DNA of 64,000 bases from Gordonia asplenii. Lineage in GTDB: Bacteria; Actinomycetota; Actinomycetes; Mycobacteriales; Mycobacteriaceae. The notes under the pieces were generated by a model. The model was not told the DNA's origin. It searched no databases and saw only the letters and a list, made by a program, of their open reading frames with translations. Each line of letters opens with the position of its first letter. Position 1 is the stretch's first letter. Of this stretch, positions 19,752 through 28,281 are shown piece by piece. Location of the stretch: assembly GCF_012933505.1 (NCBI RefSeq), contig NZ_JABBNB010000022.1, forward strand, positions 1-64,000, written 5' to 3'. The position numbers and the translations under genes were made by a program.

Positions 19752-21662
19752 TCAGTCGGTGGTCAACGTCAGCCGCGGGGTCGGCGCGGGTGACAGCGGC
19801 ACCCGGTCACGCTGCAGCAACCACGACGCGATGGTGCCGAACAGCGGGGCGGCCGACTGGCCGCCGCTGCCGTCGGAGCTGCGCGGCGGGTTGTCCATCA
19901 TGATGCCGATCACATAGCGCGGGTTGTCCGCGGGCGCGATTCCGGCGAAGGTGATGTTGTAGCTGGAGTTGGAGTAGCGCCCGGTGGCCGGATCGACCTG
20001 CTGCGCGGTACCCGTCTTGCCGGAGATCTGGTAGCCGGGGACGGCTGCCTTGTACCCGGTGCCGCTCTGCACGCCGGCCGGATCGTATTGGATCACCCCG
20101 CGGAACATGTCGCGGACCGTCTTGGCGGTCTGGGCGCTGACCACGCGCACCGGTTCGGGCCGCTCGGGCGTCGTCGGGTCGTGCCCGCTGCGCTGCTCCG
20201 ATTTGAGGATGCGCGGCGGGATCCGCATGCCGTCGTTAGCGATCGTCTGGTAGATGCCGGTCATCTGCAGCAAGGTCATCAGCAGACCCTGACCGATCGG
20301 CAGGTTGGCGAAAGTCGAACCGGACCATTGGCTCAGCGCCGGCACATCGCCCGACGATTCCGCAGGCAGTTCGACGCCGGTGCGCTCACCCAGACCGAAG
20401 CGGGCCAACAGGTCCGCGTATCGCTTGTCGCCGATCTTCTGCGCGAGCATCAGGGTCCCGACGTTCGACGACTTGCTGAACACGCCGGTCGTCGTGAAGT
20501 GTTGCGGGCCGTGCACCCAAGCGTCCTTGACGGTCACGCCGCCCATCGAGATGCTGCCGGGCACAAGCATCACCGTGCCCGGCGTCGACACGCCGTATTC
20601 GATCGCGCCGGCGGCGGTGATCACCTTGTTCACCGACCCGGGCTCGAACGGCGAGGTGACCGACGGATTGCCGAGTTCGACGCCCTTCTGCTCGGACAGC
20701 GGCTTGGAAGCGTTGAAGGTCCCGGCGTTGGCCATCGCCAGCACCTCGCCGGTCTGCGAGTCGAGGACCACCGCGGAGACGCTCTTGGCACCCGACGCCG
20801 TCTTCGCCGCGGCCACCTGCGCCTGCACGAACCACTGGATGTCGGAGTCGATGGTCAGTGCCACGGTGGCGCCGTTGATCGCCGGGTGCACGTTACGGGT
20901 GCTGCCCGGGATGATCGCGCCGTCGGACCCGCGGTCGTAGGTGGTGGAACCGTTGGTACCGGCCAGAACCGAATCCATCGACGATTCCAGGCCGATCAGT
21001 CCGTTGCCGTCGTAGTTGACGTCGCCGACGACGTTGGCGGCCAGCGAGCCGCCGGGGTAGAGCCGGATGTTCTGCGGGTCGGCGCCCACTTCGGGGTAGT
21101 CGGCGAGGATCTTCGCGGCGACGTCGGAACTGACCGAACGGGCCAGGTAGACGAACTGGTCGTCGCTGGAGAGTTTGGCGAGCAGGTCGGCCTCACTGAT
21201 CGAACCGCCGAGCGCACTGGAGATGCCCTTGGCGATCTGACTCAGCCGGGTCTTGACGTCGGGCAGTGAATTGTCCTGCTTGTGCGCCTCGTCGATCGAC
21301 TTGCGCACCGCCTTGGGCAGGAAGGTCAGCGCCCGAGCCTCGTCGGTGTAGGCCAGCGGACGGCCGTTGCGGTCGACGATCGCGCCGCGCTTGGCCGTCA
21401 ACACCTGGGTGTATTCCCGCTGCTGCGCCGCCTCCGCGGACAGCGAGCGCGCGTCGATGGCATGGACGAACACCATTTTCGCGGCGACGACGAGTACTGC
21501 GACGATGACGAACACCCCGGCCAACCGGCCGCGGAAGACGAACTTCTCCGGCGGCTGGCCGCCGCCGCGCCGCCTACGACCGGACGTCGACGTACGAGAC
21601 GTCGACGGCCGACGAGCGGCCGGCCGATCGGTGCGCGGCGGGAACAAAGTGGCTCGCGTCAT
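19752..21662 (-). CDS. ftsI: Septal penicillin-binding protein (class B PBP, FtsI/PbpB)
   Basis: 636-residue transpeptidase that cross-links septal peptidoglycan with FtsW. A basic cytoplasmic N-terminus (residues 1-45) precedes one membrane helix (about 46-66). The pedestal domain contains RGAIVDRNGRPLAYT. The transpeptidase motifs are SVNK (in PFEPGSVNKVITAAG), SSN (VFSKSSNVGTLM) and KTGT (ISGKTGTAQQVD). The ATG is at 21662. It sits 21 bases after the ftsL-like gene. Beta-lactams would acylate the Ser of SVNK. Confidence 0.97.
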   Translation of the reverse strand: MTRATLFPPRTDRPAARRPSTSRTSTSGRRRRGGGQPPEKFVFRGRLAGVFVIVAVLVVAAKMVFVHAIDARSLSAEAAQQREYTQVLTAKRGAIVDRNGRPLAYTDEARALTFLPKAVRKSIDEAHKQDNSLPDVKTRLSQIAKGISSALGGSISEADLLAKLSSDDQFVYLARSVSSDVAAKILADYPEVGADPQNIRLYPGGSLAANVVGDVNYDGNGLIGLESSMDSVLAGTNGSTTYDRGSDGAIIPGSTRNVHPAINGATVALTIDSDIQWFVQAQVAAAKTASGAKSVSAVVLDSQTGEVLAMANAGTFNASKPLSEQKGVELGNPSVTSPFEPGSVNKVITAAGAIEYGVSTPGTVMLVPGSISMGGVTVKDAWVHGPQHFTTTGVFSKSSNVGTLMLAQKIGDKRYADLLARFGLGERTGVELPAESSGDVPALSQWSGSTFANLPIGQGLLMTLLQMTGIYQTIANDGMRIPPRILKSEQRSGHDPTTPERPEPVRVVSAQTAKTVRDMFRGVIQYDPAGVQSGTGYKAAVPGYQISGKTGTAQQVDPATGRYSNSSYNITFAGIAPADNPRYVIGIMMDNPPRSSDGSGGQSAAPLFGTIASWLLQRDRVPLSPAPTPRLTLTTD

Positions 21663-21683
21663 GATGAACGATTGTCCCCCGGC

Positions 21684-22466
21684 CTATTGGCTGCGCCCGG
21701 AATTTGCCGGAGTCGGCGTGCCGTTGCCGGGCAACACATTCGGCGATCCGCCCGACGGTGCCGCCGCGGACGCCGTCGGCGTGGGAGTCGCGGGCGCGGG
21801 AGTCGCGGGCGCGGCGGGTGACGTCGTCGTGGGCGCGGTAGCGGCATTGCTGCCGGGCAGTCCCTCCGAGTCGTCGACCTTGGATACGTCGATCTTCGCC
21901 GTCGGATCGTCGCTCTGTCGTGGATTGATCGACCTCGGCGCGTGTCCCGTCACCGCCTCGGGAGTGCCGTAGATACGCGGCTTGCCGTCGGCGCCCACCA
22001 CCATCCGCGCCGGGTTGCGTGCCGGGACCATTCCGAGCTGCGCGGCTTTGTCGGACAGATCGGGCGCCGCGTCGGCGGACTCGAAGGTCTTCTTCAGCGC
22101 GTCCCGCTGGTCGGTGAGCGACTGGTTCTGGGCGCGTGCGACGCTGAGATCGTAGGAGTCCTGCGCCGACTTGGTGGACAGCCACAGCGTCAGGGCCATC
22201 CCCGCGACGATGAGCGCGACGACGGGAACGACGAAGGGCACGTTGGCGATTCGCTCACGCAGCGTCGGTGTGGGGAGGTGCGCGGCCGGTGCCGGGGCGT
22301 CGTCGGCGCGGCGTCGGCGCGACCATGACTGCTGCGGAGCCTGTTCGACGCCGGTGCCGCGCTTGGCGCGGCGGTCCATCGCGCGCTGCGCGGCCTTCGA
22401 TCGAGTCGACCGAGAAGTGTCGGACGAGGGTGTCTGGGCCCGCGAGCGGGTGTCGAGCAACGTCAC
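21684..22466 (-). CDS. FtsL-like septum protein with Pro/Ala/Thr-rich tail
   Basis: 260-residue single-pass membrane protein in the ftsL place between rsmH and ftsI (Rv2164c-like). A basic N-terminus of about 70 residues is followed by one helix ([20 protein letters not shown]) and a short coiled coil ([20 protein letters not shown]) typical of FtsL. The periplasmic end is low-complexity: repeats of Ala-Pro-Ala-Thr-Pro and a Gly/Asn-rich end. It should help recruit FtsQ and FtsW/FtsI. GTG 22466 overlaps the rsmH stop by four bases (GTGA). Sequence similarity to E. coli FtsL is minimal, so the call rests on topology and position. Confidence 0.85.
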   Translation of the reverse strand: MTLLDTRSRAQTPSSDTSRSTRSKAAQRAMDRRAKRGTGVEQAPQQSWSRRRRADDAPAPAAHLPTPTLRERIANVPFVVPVVALIVAGMALTLWLSTKSAQDSYDLSVARAQNQSLTDQRDALKKTFESADAAPDLSDKAAQLGMVPARNPARMVVGADGKPRIYGTPEAVTGHAPRSINPRQSDDPTAKIDVSKVDDSEGLPGSNAATAPTTTSPAAPATPAPATPTPTASAAAPSGGSPNVLPGNGTPTPANSGRSQ

Positions 22467-23500
22467 AGCGGTGCCTCCTCGGCGATACGTTCGATGGCGC
22501 GCACACGGACCGGCGCCGAACGCGGGTTGCGTTCGAGTTCGGCGTCGTCGGGGCGCTCGGCACCGCGCGTGATCAACGCGAACCGTGCCGCCGCGCCCGG
22601 CAGCTCCATCGGCAATCCGGGTGGAGTTCGCGACGTAATACGTTGCGCGAACTCCCTTTTCACAATCTTGTCTTCGAGCGACTGGTAACTCATCACGACC
22701 ACCCGCCCACCGACGGACAGGCTGGCGAGCGCTGCGGGCAGCGCATGCCGCAGCGAGTCGAGTTCGTGGTTCACCTCGATGCGCAGTGCCTGAAAGGTGC
22801 GCTTGGCCGGGTGACCGCCGGTGCGCCGGGTGGCTGCCGGAATCGACGAGTAGAGCAGTTCGACGAGCCGTGCGCTGGTGGTGAACGGTTCGGTTTCGCG
22901 GGCGCGCAGGACCGCCGATGCGATCTTGCCCGCGAAGCGCTCCTCGCCGTATTCGCTGAGTACGCGGGCGAGCTCCCCGTGACTGTAGGTGTTGAGGATC
23001 TCCGCCGCGGTGAGCGTGTCGTCCGGGTTCATCCGCATGTCCAGCGGCGCATCCACCGAGTACGCGAATCCGCGATCGGCCTGATCGAGTTGCATCGACG
23101 AGACACCGAGATCGAACAGTGCGCCGTCGATACGGGCGCCGGGTCGGCCGGACTCGGCGAGGATGCCGGGCAACTCGTCGTAGCGCGCCCGGTGAAATTC
23201 AATCCGCTCACCGAATCGCGAAAGTCGTTGTCGGGCAATGGCTATGGCACTGTCGTCGCGGTCGATGCCGAGCACGCGAGCGCCGGGAAAGGTCTCCAGC
23301 AGCAACTCGCTGTGTCCACCCGCGCCCAGCGTCGCGTCGACGACCACCGCACCGGAACCGTCGTCGGACACGCGGGTCAGCGCGGGGGTGAGCAATTCGA
23401 TGATCCGGGGCCCCATCACGGGCACATGCCCGAACTCACCCGAGCGACGCGAAGTGGTGGGTGCGGAATCGTCGTGATCGTTCTCGCCGTGATAGGTCAT
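22463..23500 (-). CDS. rsmH: 16S rRNA (cytosine-1402-N4) methyltransferase RsmH
   Basis: 345-residue SAM-dependent enzyme (MraW) that methylates N4 of C1402 in the ribosomal P site. The SAM-binding motif is [17 protein letters not shown]; family marks are [27 protein letters not shown]-like [34 protein letters not shown] and [18 protein letters not shown]. The ATG at 23500 has GAGGGG eight bases upstream. It is the second gene of the dcw operon. Confidence 0.97.
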   Translation of the reverse strand: MTYHGENDHDDSAPTTSRRSGEFGHVPVMGPRIIELLTPALTRVSDDGSGAVVVDATLGAGGHSELLLETFPGARVLGIDRDDSAIAIARQRLSRFGERIEFHRARYDELPGILAESGRPGARIDGALFDLGVSSMQLDQADRGFAYSVDAPLDMRMNPDDTLTAAEILNTYSHGELARVLSEYGEERFAGKIASAVLRARETEPFTTSARLVELLYSSIPAATRRTGGHPAKRTFQALRIEVNHELDSLRHALPAALASLSVGGRVVVMSYQSLEDKIVKREFAQRITSRTPPGLPMELPGAAARFALITRGAERPDDAELERNPRSAPVRVRAIERIAEEAPL

Positions 23501-23663
23501 GCATCTACCCCCTCACCGAAGTCGAATGGCACACATGGCAAACGCAGGGACGGGTGAGACTCAGGTCCCAGCCCGAGCCGCACCTGGCGTTGGGGAAGTA
23601 CGCCAGGGTCGGTTCGGACCAGGGCCTCAGCTCACCCGCCGGGGCCATCGGGTCATACCTGCT

Positions 23664-24104
23664 CTAAAGCACCGAATCCAACGCGGATGAACCACCCGCG
23701 GAGAAGTCGTCCTCGTGCTCGTCCTGGTACGCACGCCAGGTCTGCGCGTCCCAGATCTCCAAATGGGTAAAGCTGCCGATCACCACGCACTCTTTCGAGA
23801 GCCCGGCATATCGACGATGGTCGGCGGACAGGGTGATCCGGCCCTGACCGTCGGGGCGTTGCTCATCGGTGCCCGCGAAGAAGTACCGCTGGTAGGCGCG
23901 CGCTTCGGGGTCGTTGCGCGAGGCCGCCATGGTCTTCTCCGCGATGGCATCGAACTCTTCGAGCTGATACACCGCGAGGCTGCGGTCCTGGTTTCTGGTA
24001 ACCATCACGCCTCCTGCCAGTGCATCGCGGAATTTGGCGGGCAGCGTGAGCCGCCCTTTGTCGTCCATCTTGGGCGTGTAGGTGCCGACAAATCGCACAG
24101 ACAT
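23664..24104 (-). CDS. mraZ: Transcriptional regulator MraZ
   Basis: 146-residue protein with two AbrB-like swapped-hairpin domains, first gene of the dcw cluster. Conserved parts are [23 protein letters not shown] and [26 protein letters not shown]. MraZ binds repeated TGGG-type boxes in its own promoter and represses the operon. The ATG at 24104 is preferred: AGGAGG lies eight bases upstream, while a GTG three codons earlier would overlap that site. A 163-base gap separates it from rsmH. Confidence 0.96.
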   Translation of the reverse strand: MSVRFVGTYTPKMDDKGRLTLPAKFRDALAGGVMVTRNQDRSLAVYQLEEFDAIAEKTMAASRNDPEARAYQRYFFAGTDEQRPDGQGRITLSADHRRYAGLSKECVVIGSFTHLEIWDAQTWRAYQDEHEDDFSAGGSSALDSVL

Positions 24105-24171
24105 GTCGACCACCTCCTGCCCTCCGGGAGAGGTGTGCGATTCCGGCTGTCGCGCCCCTCACCCAGTGCTG

Positions 24172-24221
24172 CCACAGTACCCCACTTTCCACCACTTTCC
24201 ACCCTCGATGCCCCACTTGCG
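24172..24221 (-). promoter_or_regulatory. Predicted MraZ operator: ten-base periodic GTGG boxes
   Basis: Five consecutive ten-base units, each beginning CC on the plus strand (CCACAGTACC, CCACTTTCCA twice, CCCTCGATGC, CCCACTTGCG), so the minus strand reads GTGG/GGGG every ten bases, 70-120 bases before the mraZ ATG. Known MraZ boxes are TGGGN repeats with five-base spacers, the same ten-base period. This is probably the autoregulatory operator. Confidence 0.7.
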
Positions 24222-24367
24222 TGTCGCGTTATCGTAAAGACGCAGTTCAGCAGCGGTAAACGGAGTGGGGGAAGAATTCGCGTTTTGAAATGAAATCACG
24301 GTGACAGAGTGTCTGAAGTGGCAAAAGAGCATCTCTGAGGCATGCTATTGGGCGCGCGAGGCCGATG

Positions 24368-24471
24368 GTGGAGCAAAGTGGGGGACGTGGGGCGAAGTGG
24401 GGCGCCGACGGTGGGGCGAGGTGGGGAGCGCCGCGTTAATCCTGGGGTGAATCCTTGGGGAATCCCTGGGC
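24368..24471 (+). promoter_or_regulatory. Second array of GTGGGG boxes, opposite orientation
   Basis: GTGG(GG) boxes start at 24368, 24378, 24387, 24397, 24411 and 24421, mostly 9-10 bases apart, then TGGG occurs near 24443, 24456 and 24467. This is 265-370 bases upstream of the mraZ start and reads on the plus strand, opposite to the operator near mraZ. It could be a remote MraZ array, a G-quadruplex former, or both. It is not coding. Confidence 0.5.
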
Positions 24472-24517
24472 GGGGCCACGGCGGGGAAGGAAACGCAACG
24501 CTTGCGAAGACGGCAAA

Positions 24518-24546
24518 AAAGCCGCACATCATCGATGTGCGGCTTT
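24518..24546 (-). terminator. Rho-independent terminator after the DUF3040 gene
   Basis: Perfect 12-bp stem (24518-24529 with 24535-24546) with a five-base loop CATCG, followed on the minus strand by TTTTTT. It begins 13 bases past the DUF3040 stop and separates that transcript from mraZ. Confidence 0.9.
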
Positions 24547-24558
24547 ACAACCGGTGAG

Positions 24559-24969
24559 TCACTGCTCTTGGTCGAACCTTCGGTTGAAGCGTTCTTCCAT
24601 CCGTTCGGACAGTTTGCGGCGCGGACCGCCGGAACCGCCTGAGCGCCGTGAACCCGACGCACCGCTCGCGGACTTGGCCGCGGTGCTGCCTCCCCCACCA
24701 CCCCACAGCGCCATCAGGCAGGCGCCGAACATCACAAGGAAGCCGATCAGGCTGATGATGGGGAATCCACCGAGCTTCACGTCAACGGCCACGCCGCCGA
24801 CCAGCAACACCAAGCCGATGACGAATATCGCGACGGCTTGCAGACGCCGCCGCCCGCTGCCGGGACCGATGCGACGACGCTTGACGCTCGACGCAAACTT
24901 GGGGTCTTCGGCGTACAGAGCACTTTCGATCTGTTCGAGCATCCGCTGCTCGTGCTCAGAGAGTGGCAC
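24559..24969 (-). CDS. DUF3040 membrane protein
   Basis: 136 residues, Rv2169c-like. The N-terminal PLSEHEQRMLEQIESALYAED is the DUF3040 signature, followed by DPKFASSV and two membrane helices (about residues 45-64 and 71-90) and a Gly/Ser/Arg-rich end finishing MEERFNRRFDQEQ. Its function is not known. The GTG at 24969 follows AAGGAGGGTCG; the open frame continues upstream but without conserved residues. It probably shares a transcript with the HEPN-like gene upstream and ends at the terminator 24518-24546. Confidence 0.88.
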   Translation of the reverse strand: MPLSEHEQRMLEQIESALYAEDPKFASSVKRRRIGPGSGRRRLQAVAIFVIGLVLLVGGVAVDVKLGGFPIISLIGFLVMFGACLMALWGGGGGSTAAKSASGASGSRRSGGSGGPRRKLSERMEERFNRRFDQEQ

Positions 24970-25053
24970 CGACCCTCCTTCAACCGCTTGTTGGCCCGAT
25001 GCACCGCACGGGCGGAACATCATCGGACACGCAAGGCGTGCGTGTCCCACTGC

Positions 25054-25551
25054 TCATGATACGAGGTGAATCTCCGGGCGACCACCATTGGCTGACTTCC
25101 CCTGCTCGTAGGCCACGATAATGCCCTCGGCGTCATCGAGCAGTGCGACGACATATCGGCGCAGCGTGGCGGGCAACGCGGCGTCGACGGTACGGGTCTG
25201 ACCGGTCTCTATTTTCATTCGAACATCGGACAGGGATGCGAGGTACTCCGCGGCCTGCGCCCACTCGGGAACCTCGATGCTCAACCTGCTCCAAGCACTG
25301 CGGCTGCCGCGACGACGGGCGGGCGGCGCAGGTGGCTCCAGCACGGCCAGGATGCTGCCCGCGGCGCGCAATGCGGCCAGATAGTACTGGCGGAACCGTT
25401 CGGCGGCGTCGCCGACACCGTCGGCGTTGGTGAGCAGGTTGTCGCCGCGGTCGAGCAGGTCACGGGCCCGGCGCACGACGATCGGATCGACGTCGGCGGT
25501 GGCTGGTGCGGTGCGTCGAGATGTTGCGGATTTCTTCAGTGCGCGGTGCAT
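25054..25551 (-). CDS. SAV_6107-type HEPN-domain protein
   Basis: 165 residues, mostly helical: DPIVVRRARDLLDRGDNLL, DAAERFRQYYLAALRAAGSIL, WAQAAEYLASLSDVRMKIE and LRRYVVALLDDAEGIIVAYE. This fits the actinobacterial SAV_6107 family assigned to the HEPN superfamily, whose members often bind nucleic acid or nucleotides; the classical HEPN RNase motif R-x4-6-H is not obvious, so RNase activity is not claimed. ATG 25551 has GAAGGGA upstream. A perfect SOS box overlaps its predicted transcription start, suggesting induction by DNA damage. Confidence 0.78.
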   Translation of the reverse strand: MHRALKKSATSRRTAPATADVDPIVVRRARDLLDRGDNLLTNADGVGDAAERFRQYYLAALRAAGSILAVLEPPAPPARRRGSRSAWSRLSIEVPEWAQAAEYLASLSDVRMKIETGQTRTVDAALPATLRRYVVALLDDAEGIIVAYEQGKSANGGRPEIHLVS

Positions 25552-25694
25552 GACGTCGGTCCCTTCGGCTCGTAACTCCCGGTGTCCGTCACTTTGTACA
25601 ACGACCCGGTGACAAGAACGCTTCCCTCGTGCTCGCCACCGGGCGTCGTACCCGTCTTACGAGTAGTCAGACGCAGCTTGCGGAGGCTGAGTAC

Positions 25695-25746
25695 TCGAAC
25701 ACTCGTTCGACAGATTCAATATAGCTTGTGCACCGTCACCGTTCAA
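25695..25746 (-). promoter_or_regulatory. SOS-regulated promoter (LexA box) for the HEPN-DUF3040 genes
   Basis: On the minus strand TTGAAC (complement of 25741-25746) and TATATT (complement of 25718-25723) are separated by exactly 17 bases. Directly after the -10 lies TCGAAC-ACTC-GTTCGA on the plus strand (25695-25710), a perfect match to the mycobacterial LexA consensus TCGAAC-N4-GTTCGA, overlapping the predicted +1. LexA there would block the minus-strand transcript. The plus-strand GNAT start is 80 bases to the other side and could also be affected. Confidence 0.8.
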
Positions 25747-25789
25747 GGCCGAATGCGGCCACACCGACCTCCCCGCGGGCGGGCCGCCG

Positions 25790-26560
25790 ATGACCGTGCG
25801 AGTGGTTCGCCTGACCGGTCAAGACGCTCACCTGTGGCTCGACCCGGCGCTCAACATCTACGTCACCGCGATGGGCTATCCGCGCGGTACGGAGGCTCAT
25901 CGCGCACCGCTGTGGCGCGAACACATCAGCCGGCCGGGATGGCGGGCGTTCGGCGCGATCGCTCAGGTCGGCGATCTGAAGCCGGAGCCGCGCGGTCCGC
26001 TGGCCGGCCGCCTGGGCCGCACCGGCGGCGGCTCACTGGCCCGTCGTCGACTGCGCGCCCCGCTGGCCGCCTCCGACGACGAACTGCTCGTCGGCATCGC
26101 CTACGGCTACCGCGGAGCACCCGACCAATGGTGGAACCAGCAGCTGCGGACCGGCCTGCGTCGGACCGGGCTGTCGCCGGTGGCCGTCAACGATCTCGCC
26201 GCCGACTACTTCGAACTCACCGAATTGCACGTGCATCCGACGGCGCAGGGACTCGGCATCGGGCAATGGCTGCTGACCCGGCTGGTCGCCGACTGCACCG
26301 AGAGCCGCGTGCTGTTGTCCACCCCGGAGGTGTCGGGCGAAGACAACCGCGCGTGGTCGCTGTATCGGCGACTCGGCTTCACCGACGTCCTGCGTGACTT
26401 CACCTTCGCGGGCGATCCGCGCCCGTTCGCCTTCCTCGGGCGCCCCCTGCCGCTGCCGGTCAGTCCCCCGCCCGGCCCAGCCGCCGCGCCAGCGCCGACC
26501 GACAGCACCGACAGCACCGACAGCACCGATGATGCTGCCACCGATCCGGAACCGTCGTGA
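25790..26560 (+). CDS. GNAT acetyltransferase (Rv2170-like)
   Basis: 256 residues. The GNAT core is in the second half: YFELTELHVHPTAQGLGIGQWLLTRLV carries the acetyl-CoA pyrophosphate loop (QGLGIG), and NRAWSLYRRLGFTDVLRDFTFAGD is the C-terminal motif B. Rv2170 occupies the same place beside lppM in M. tuberculosis and has been reported to acetylate proteins; the substrate here is unknown. The C-terminus has a TDS tripeptide repeated three times from a 9-bp minisatellite. The stop overlaps the next start as GTGA. Confidence 0.88.
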   Translation: MTVRVVRLTGQDAHLWLDPALNIYVTAMGYPRGTEAHRAPLWREHISRPGWRAFGAIAQVGDLKPEPRGPLAGRLGRTGGGSLARRRLRAPLAASDDELLVGIAYGYRGAPDQWWNQQLRTGLRRTGLSPVAVNDLAADYFELTELHVHPTAQGLGIGQWLLTRLVADCTESRVLLSTPEVSGEDNRAWSLYRRLGFTDVLRDFTFAGDPRPFAFLGRPLPLPVSPPPGPAAAPAPTDSTDSTDSTDDAATDPEPS

Positions 26561-26619
26561 CGTCCGGTGTCGACGGTGTCGATGGTTTCAACGGTTTCGA
26601 CGGTGTCAACGGTGTCGAC
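26499..26619 (+). repeat. Two 9-bp minisatellites flanking the GNAT/crtO junction
   Basis: Units ACCGACAGC repeat three to four times near 26499-26531 (Thr-Asp-Ser in the GNAT tail) and six units of the type GGTGTCGAC run from 26566 to 26619 (the VDGVDGFNGFDGVNGVD start of the oxidoreductase). Both are in frame, so unit gain or loss changes only tail length. Confidence 0.8.
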
Positions 26620-28281
26620 AACAGCGACAGCATCGACGACGTCGTCGTGATCGGCGGCGGTCACAACGGACTCGTCGCGGCCGCCTATCTCGCGCAAACC
26701 GGCTTGCGGGTCCGGGTCGTCGAACGCGACACCGTCCTCGGGGGCGCGGTGTCGACCGTCGAACGTTTCCCCGGCTACCGCGTCGACCGCGGGTCGTCGG
26801 CGCATCTGATGATCCGCCATACGCCGATTCCCGACGAGCTGGAACTGTCCCGCCACGGGCTGCACTACCTGGACTGTGATCCGTGGGCGTTCGCGCCCGA
26901 CACCGACGGCGGCGACGCCCTGGTGTTCTCCGTCGACCTGATGCGCACCTGCGCGAATATCGAACGTGTCTGCGGCCCTGCCGACGCCGAGGCCTATCGG
27001 GAGTTCATCGGGGTGTGGACGCCGCGGGCGCAGGCGATGATGCGCGCATTCTGCGAACCGGCCACCGTCGGCCGATTCGGTCGGGCCTTCGGCGGCCTGT
27101 ACCGCACCGGCACCACGGCACGCCGCGGGCCGATCGGCAGGCGAGCCGGGGCGATGAGCGCGATGGCGCAGGACATGATGCTCTCCGGCGACGCCCTGCT
27201 CGACCGATGGTTCGACTCTCCTCGACTCAAGGCGGCACTGTCGTGGTTCGGGGCGCAGTCGGGGCCGCCGATGACCGCACCGGGCACCGCGCCGATGATC
27301 GGGTTCGCGGCCCTGATGCACCAGATTCCACCCGGCCGCGCGGTCGGCGGCAGCGGCGCACTGACCACCGCGCTGCTCGCCCGCCTGGATGCCGACGGCG
27401 CCGTCGTCGAATCCGGTTGTGCGGTGACATCGCTGCGACGTCGTCGGGGCGGATGGCAGATCGTGCTCGCCGACGGCCGCAGCCGACGCGCCCGTCACGT
27501 CATCGCGGCCTGCCACATCACCGCGACTCTCGACCTGCTCGCCGACGCCGCGCCGCGCGACGTCGCACGGTGGCGTCGGTCCATCGATGTCGGCAACGGT
27601 ATCGGCATGGCCGTGCGGCTGGGCACCACCGCACTACCCGACTATCCGGGGCTGCCCGCGGATCTCCCCGCCCACGGCGTACACAGCGGACTCGGGCTGC
27701 TCGCCGGCGATCGATCGGACCTCACCACCGCATACGCCGACGCCCGCGCGGGTCGGCTCCCCCGCCGGCCCGCAGTCGTCGCGATGTCGTTCTCGGCCCT
27801 CGACCCGACCCTGGCGCCGCCACATCGTCACCAGATCAACCTGTGGGCGCAGTGGCACCCCTACCGGCTGGCACGCGAGCTGACCGACGTCGGCCACTCG
27901 TGGGCCACCCTCGCCGACACCGCGGCCGACACCGTCCTCGCCGAGTTCGACCGCTTCGCACCGGGCATCGCAGCCGCCGTCGAACATCGTCACGTGCAGA
28001 CTCCGGCAGATCTGGAATCCGAGTTGGCGCTGCCCGCGGGCAACATCATGCACGTGGAGATGAGCATCGATCAGATGTTCATGTGGCGTCCGCACCCCGA
28101 CCTCGCCGGACACACCGTGCCCGGCGTCGAGGATCTGTTTCTGGCCGGAGCGTCGACGCATCCCGGCGGGGGTGTCACCGGGGCCAGCGGTCGGATCGCC
28201 GCGCACGCCGTCCTGGCCCGCGTAGGAGGCCCGCAACACCGTCTCAAGCAACTGCGACGCACCGGTCTGGCACGATGGTGA
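26557..28281 (+). CDS. crtO: CrtO-type carotenoid ketolase (phytoene-desaturase-like flavoprotein)
   Basis: 574-residue FAD oxidoreductase. The dinucleotide fold is VVVIGGGHNGLVAAAYLA; LGGAVSTVERFPGY, DRGSSAHLMIRH, SWFGAQSGPPMTAPGTAPM, HQIPPGRAVGGSGAL and FLAGASTHPGGGVTGASGR are closely similar to what I recall of Rhodococcus erythropolis CrtO, which adds the 4-keto group to beta-carotene. Carotenoid genes crtE, crtI and crtB follow nearby. The GTG at 26557 overlaps the GNAT stop; the first 26 residues are a repeat-derived extension. A more general PYROXD2-like oxidoreductase is the alternative. Confidence 0.78.
   Translation: MTSGVDGVDGFNGFDGVNGVDNSDSIDDVVVIGGGHNGLVAAAYLAQTGLRVRVVERDTVLGGAVSTVERFPGYRVDRGSSAHLMIRHTPIPDELELSRHGLHYLDCDPWAFAPDTDGGDALVFSVDLMRTCANIERVCGPADAEAYREFIGVWTPRAQAMMRAFCEPATVGRFGRAFGGLYRTGTTARRGPIGRRAGAMSAMAQDMMLSGDALLDRWFDSPRLKAALSWFGAQSGPPMTAPGTAPMIGFAALMHQIPPGRAVGGSGALTTALLARLDADGAVVESGCAVTSLRRRRGGWQIVLADGRSRRARHVIAACHITATLDLLADAAPRDVARWRRSIDVGNGIGMAVRLGTTALPDYPGLPADLPAHGVHSGLGLLAGDRSDLTTAYADARAGRLPRRPAVVAMSFSALDPTLAPPHRHQINLWAQWHPYRLARELTDVGHSWATLADTAADTVLAEFDRFAPGIAAAVEHRHVQTPADLESELALPAGNIMHVEMSIDQMFMWRPHPDLAGHTVPGVEDLFLAGASTHPGGGVTGASGRIAAHAVLARVGGPQHRLKQLRRTGLARW

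Noticed and set aside
26883-28274. Upstream part of a 742-codon frame ending in lppM
   Set aside because: It overlaps crtO in another frame and is Arg-rich noise; only the part from 28275 has the signal peptide and LppM body.
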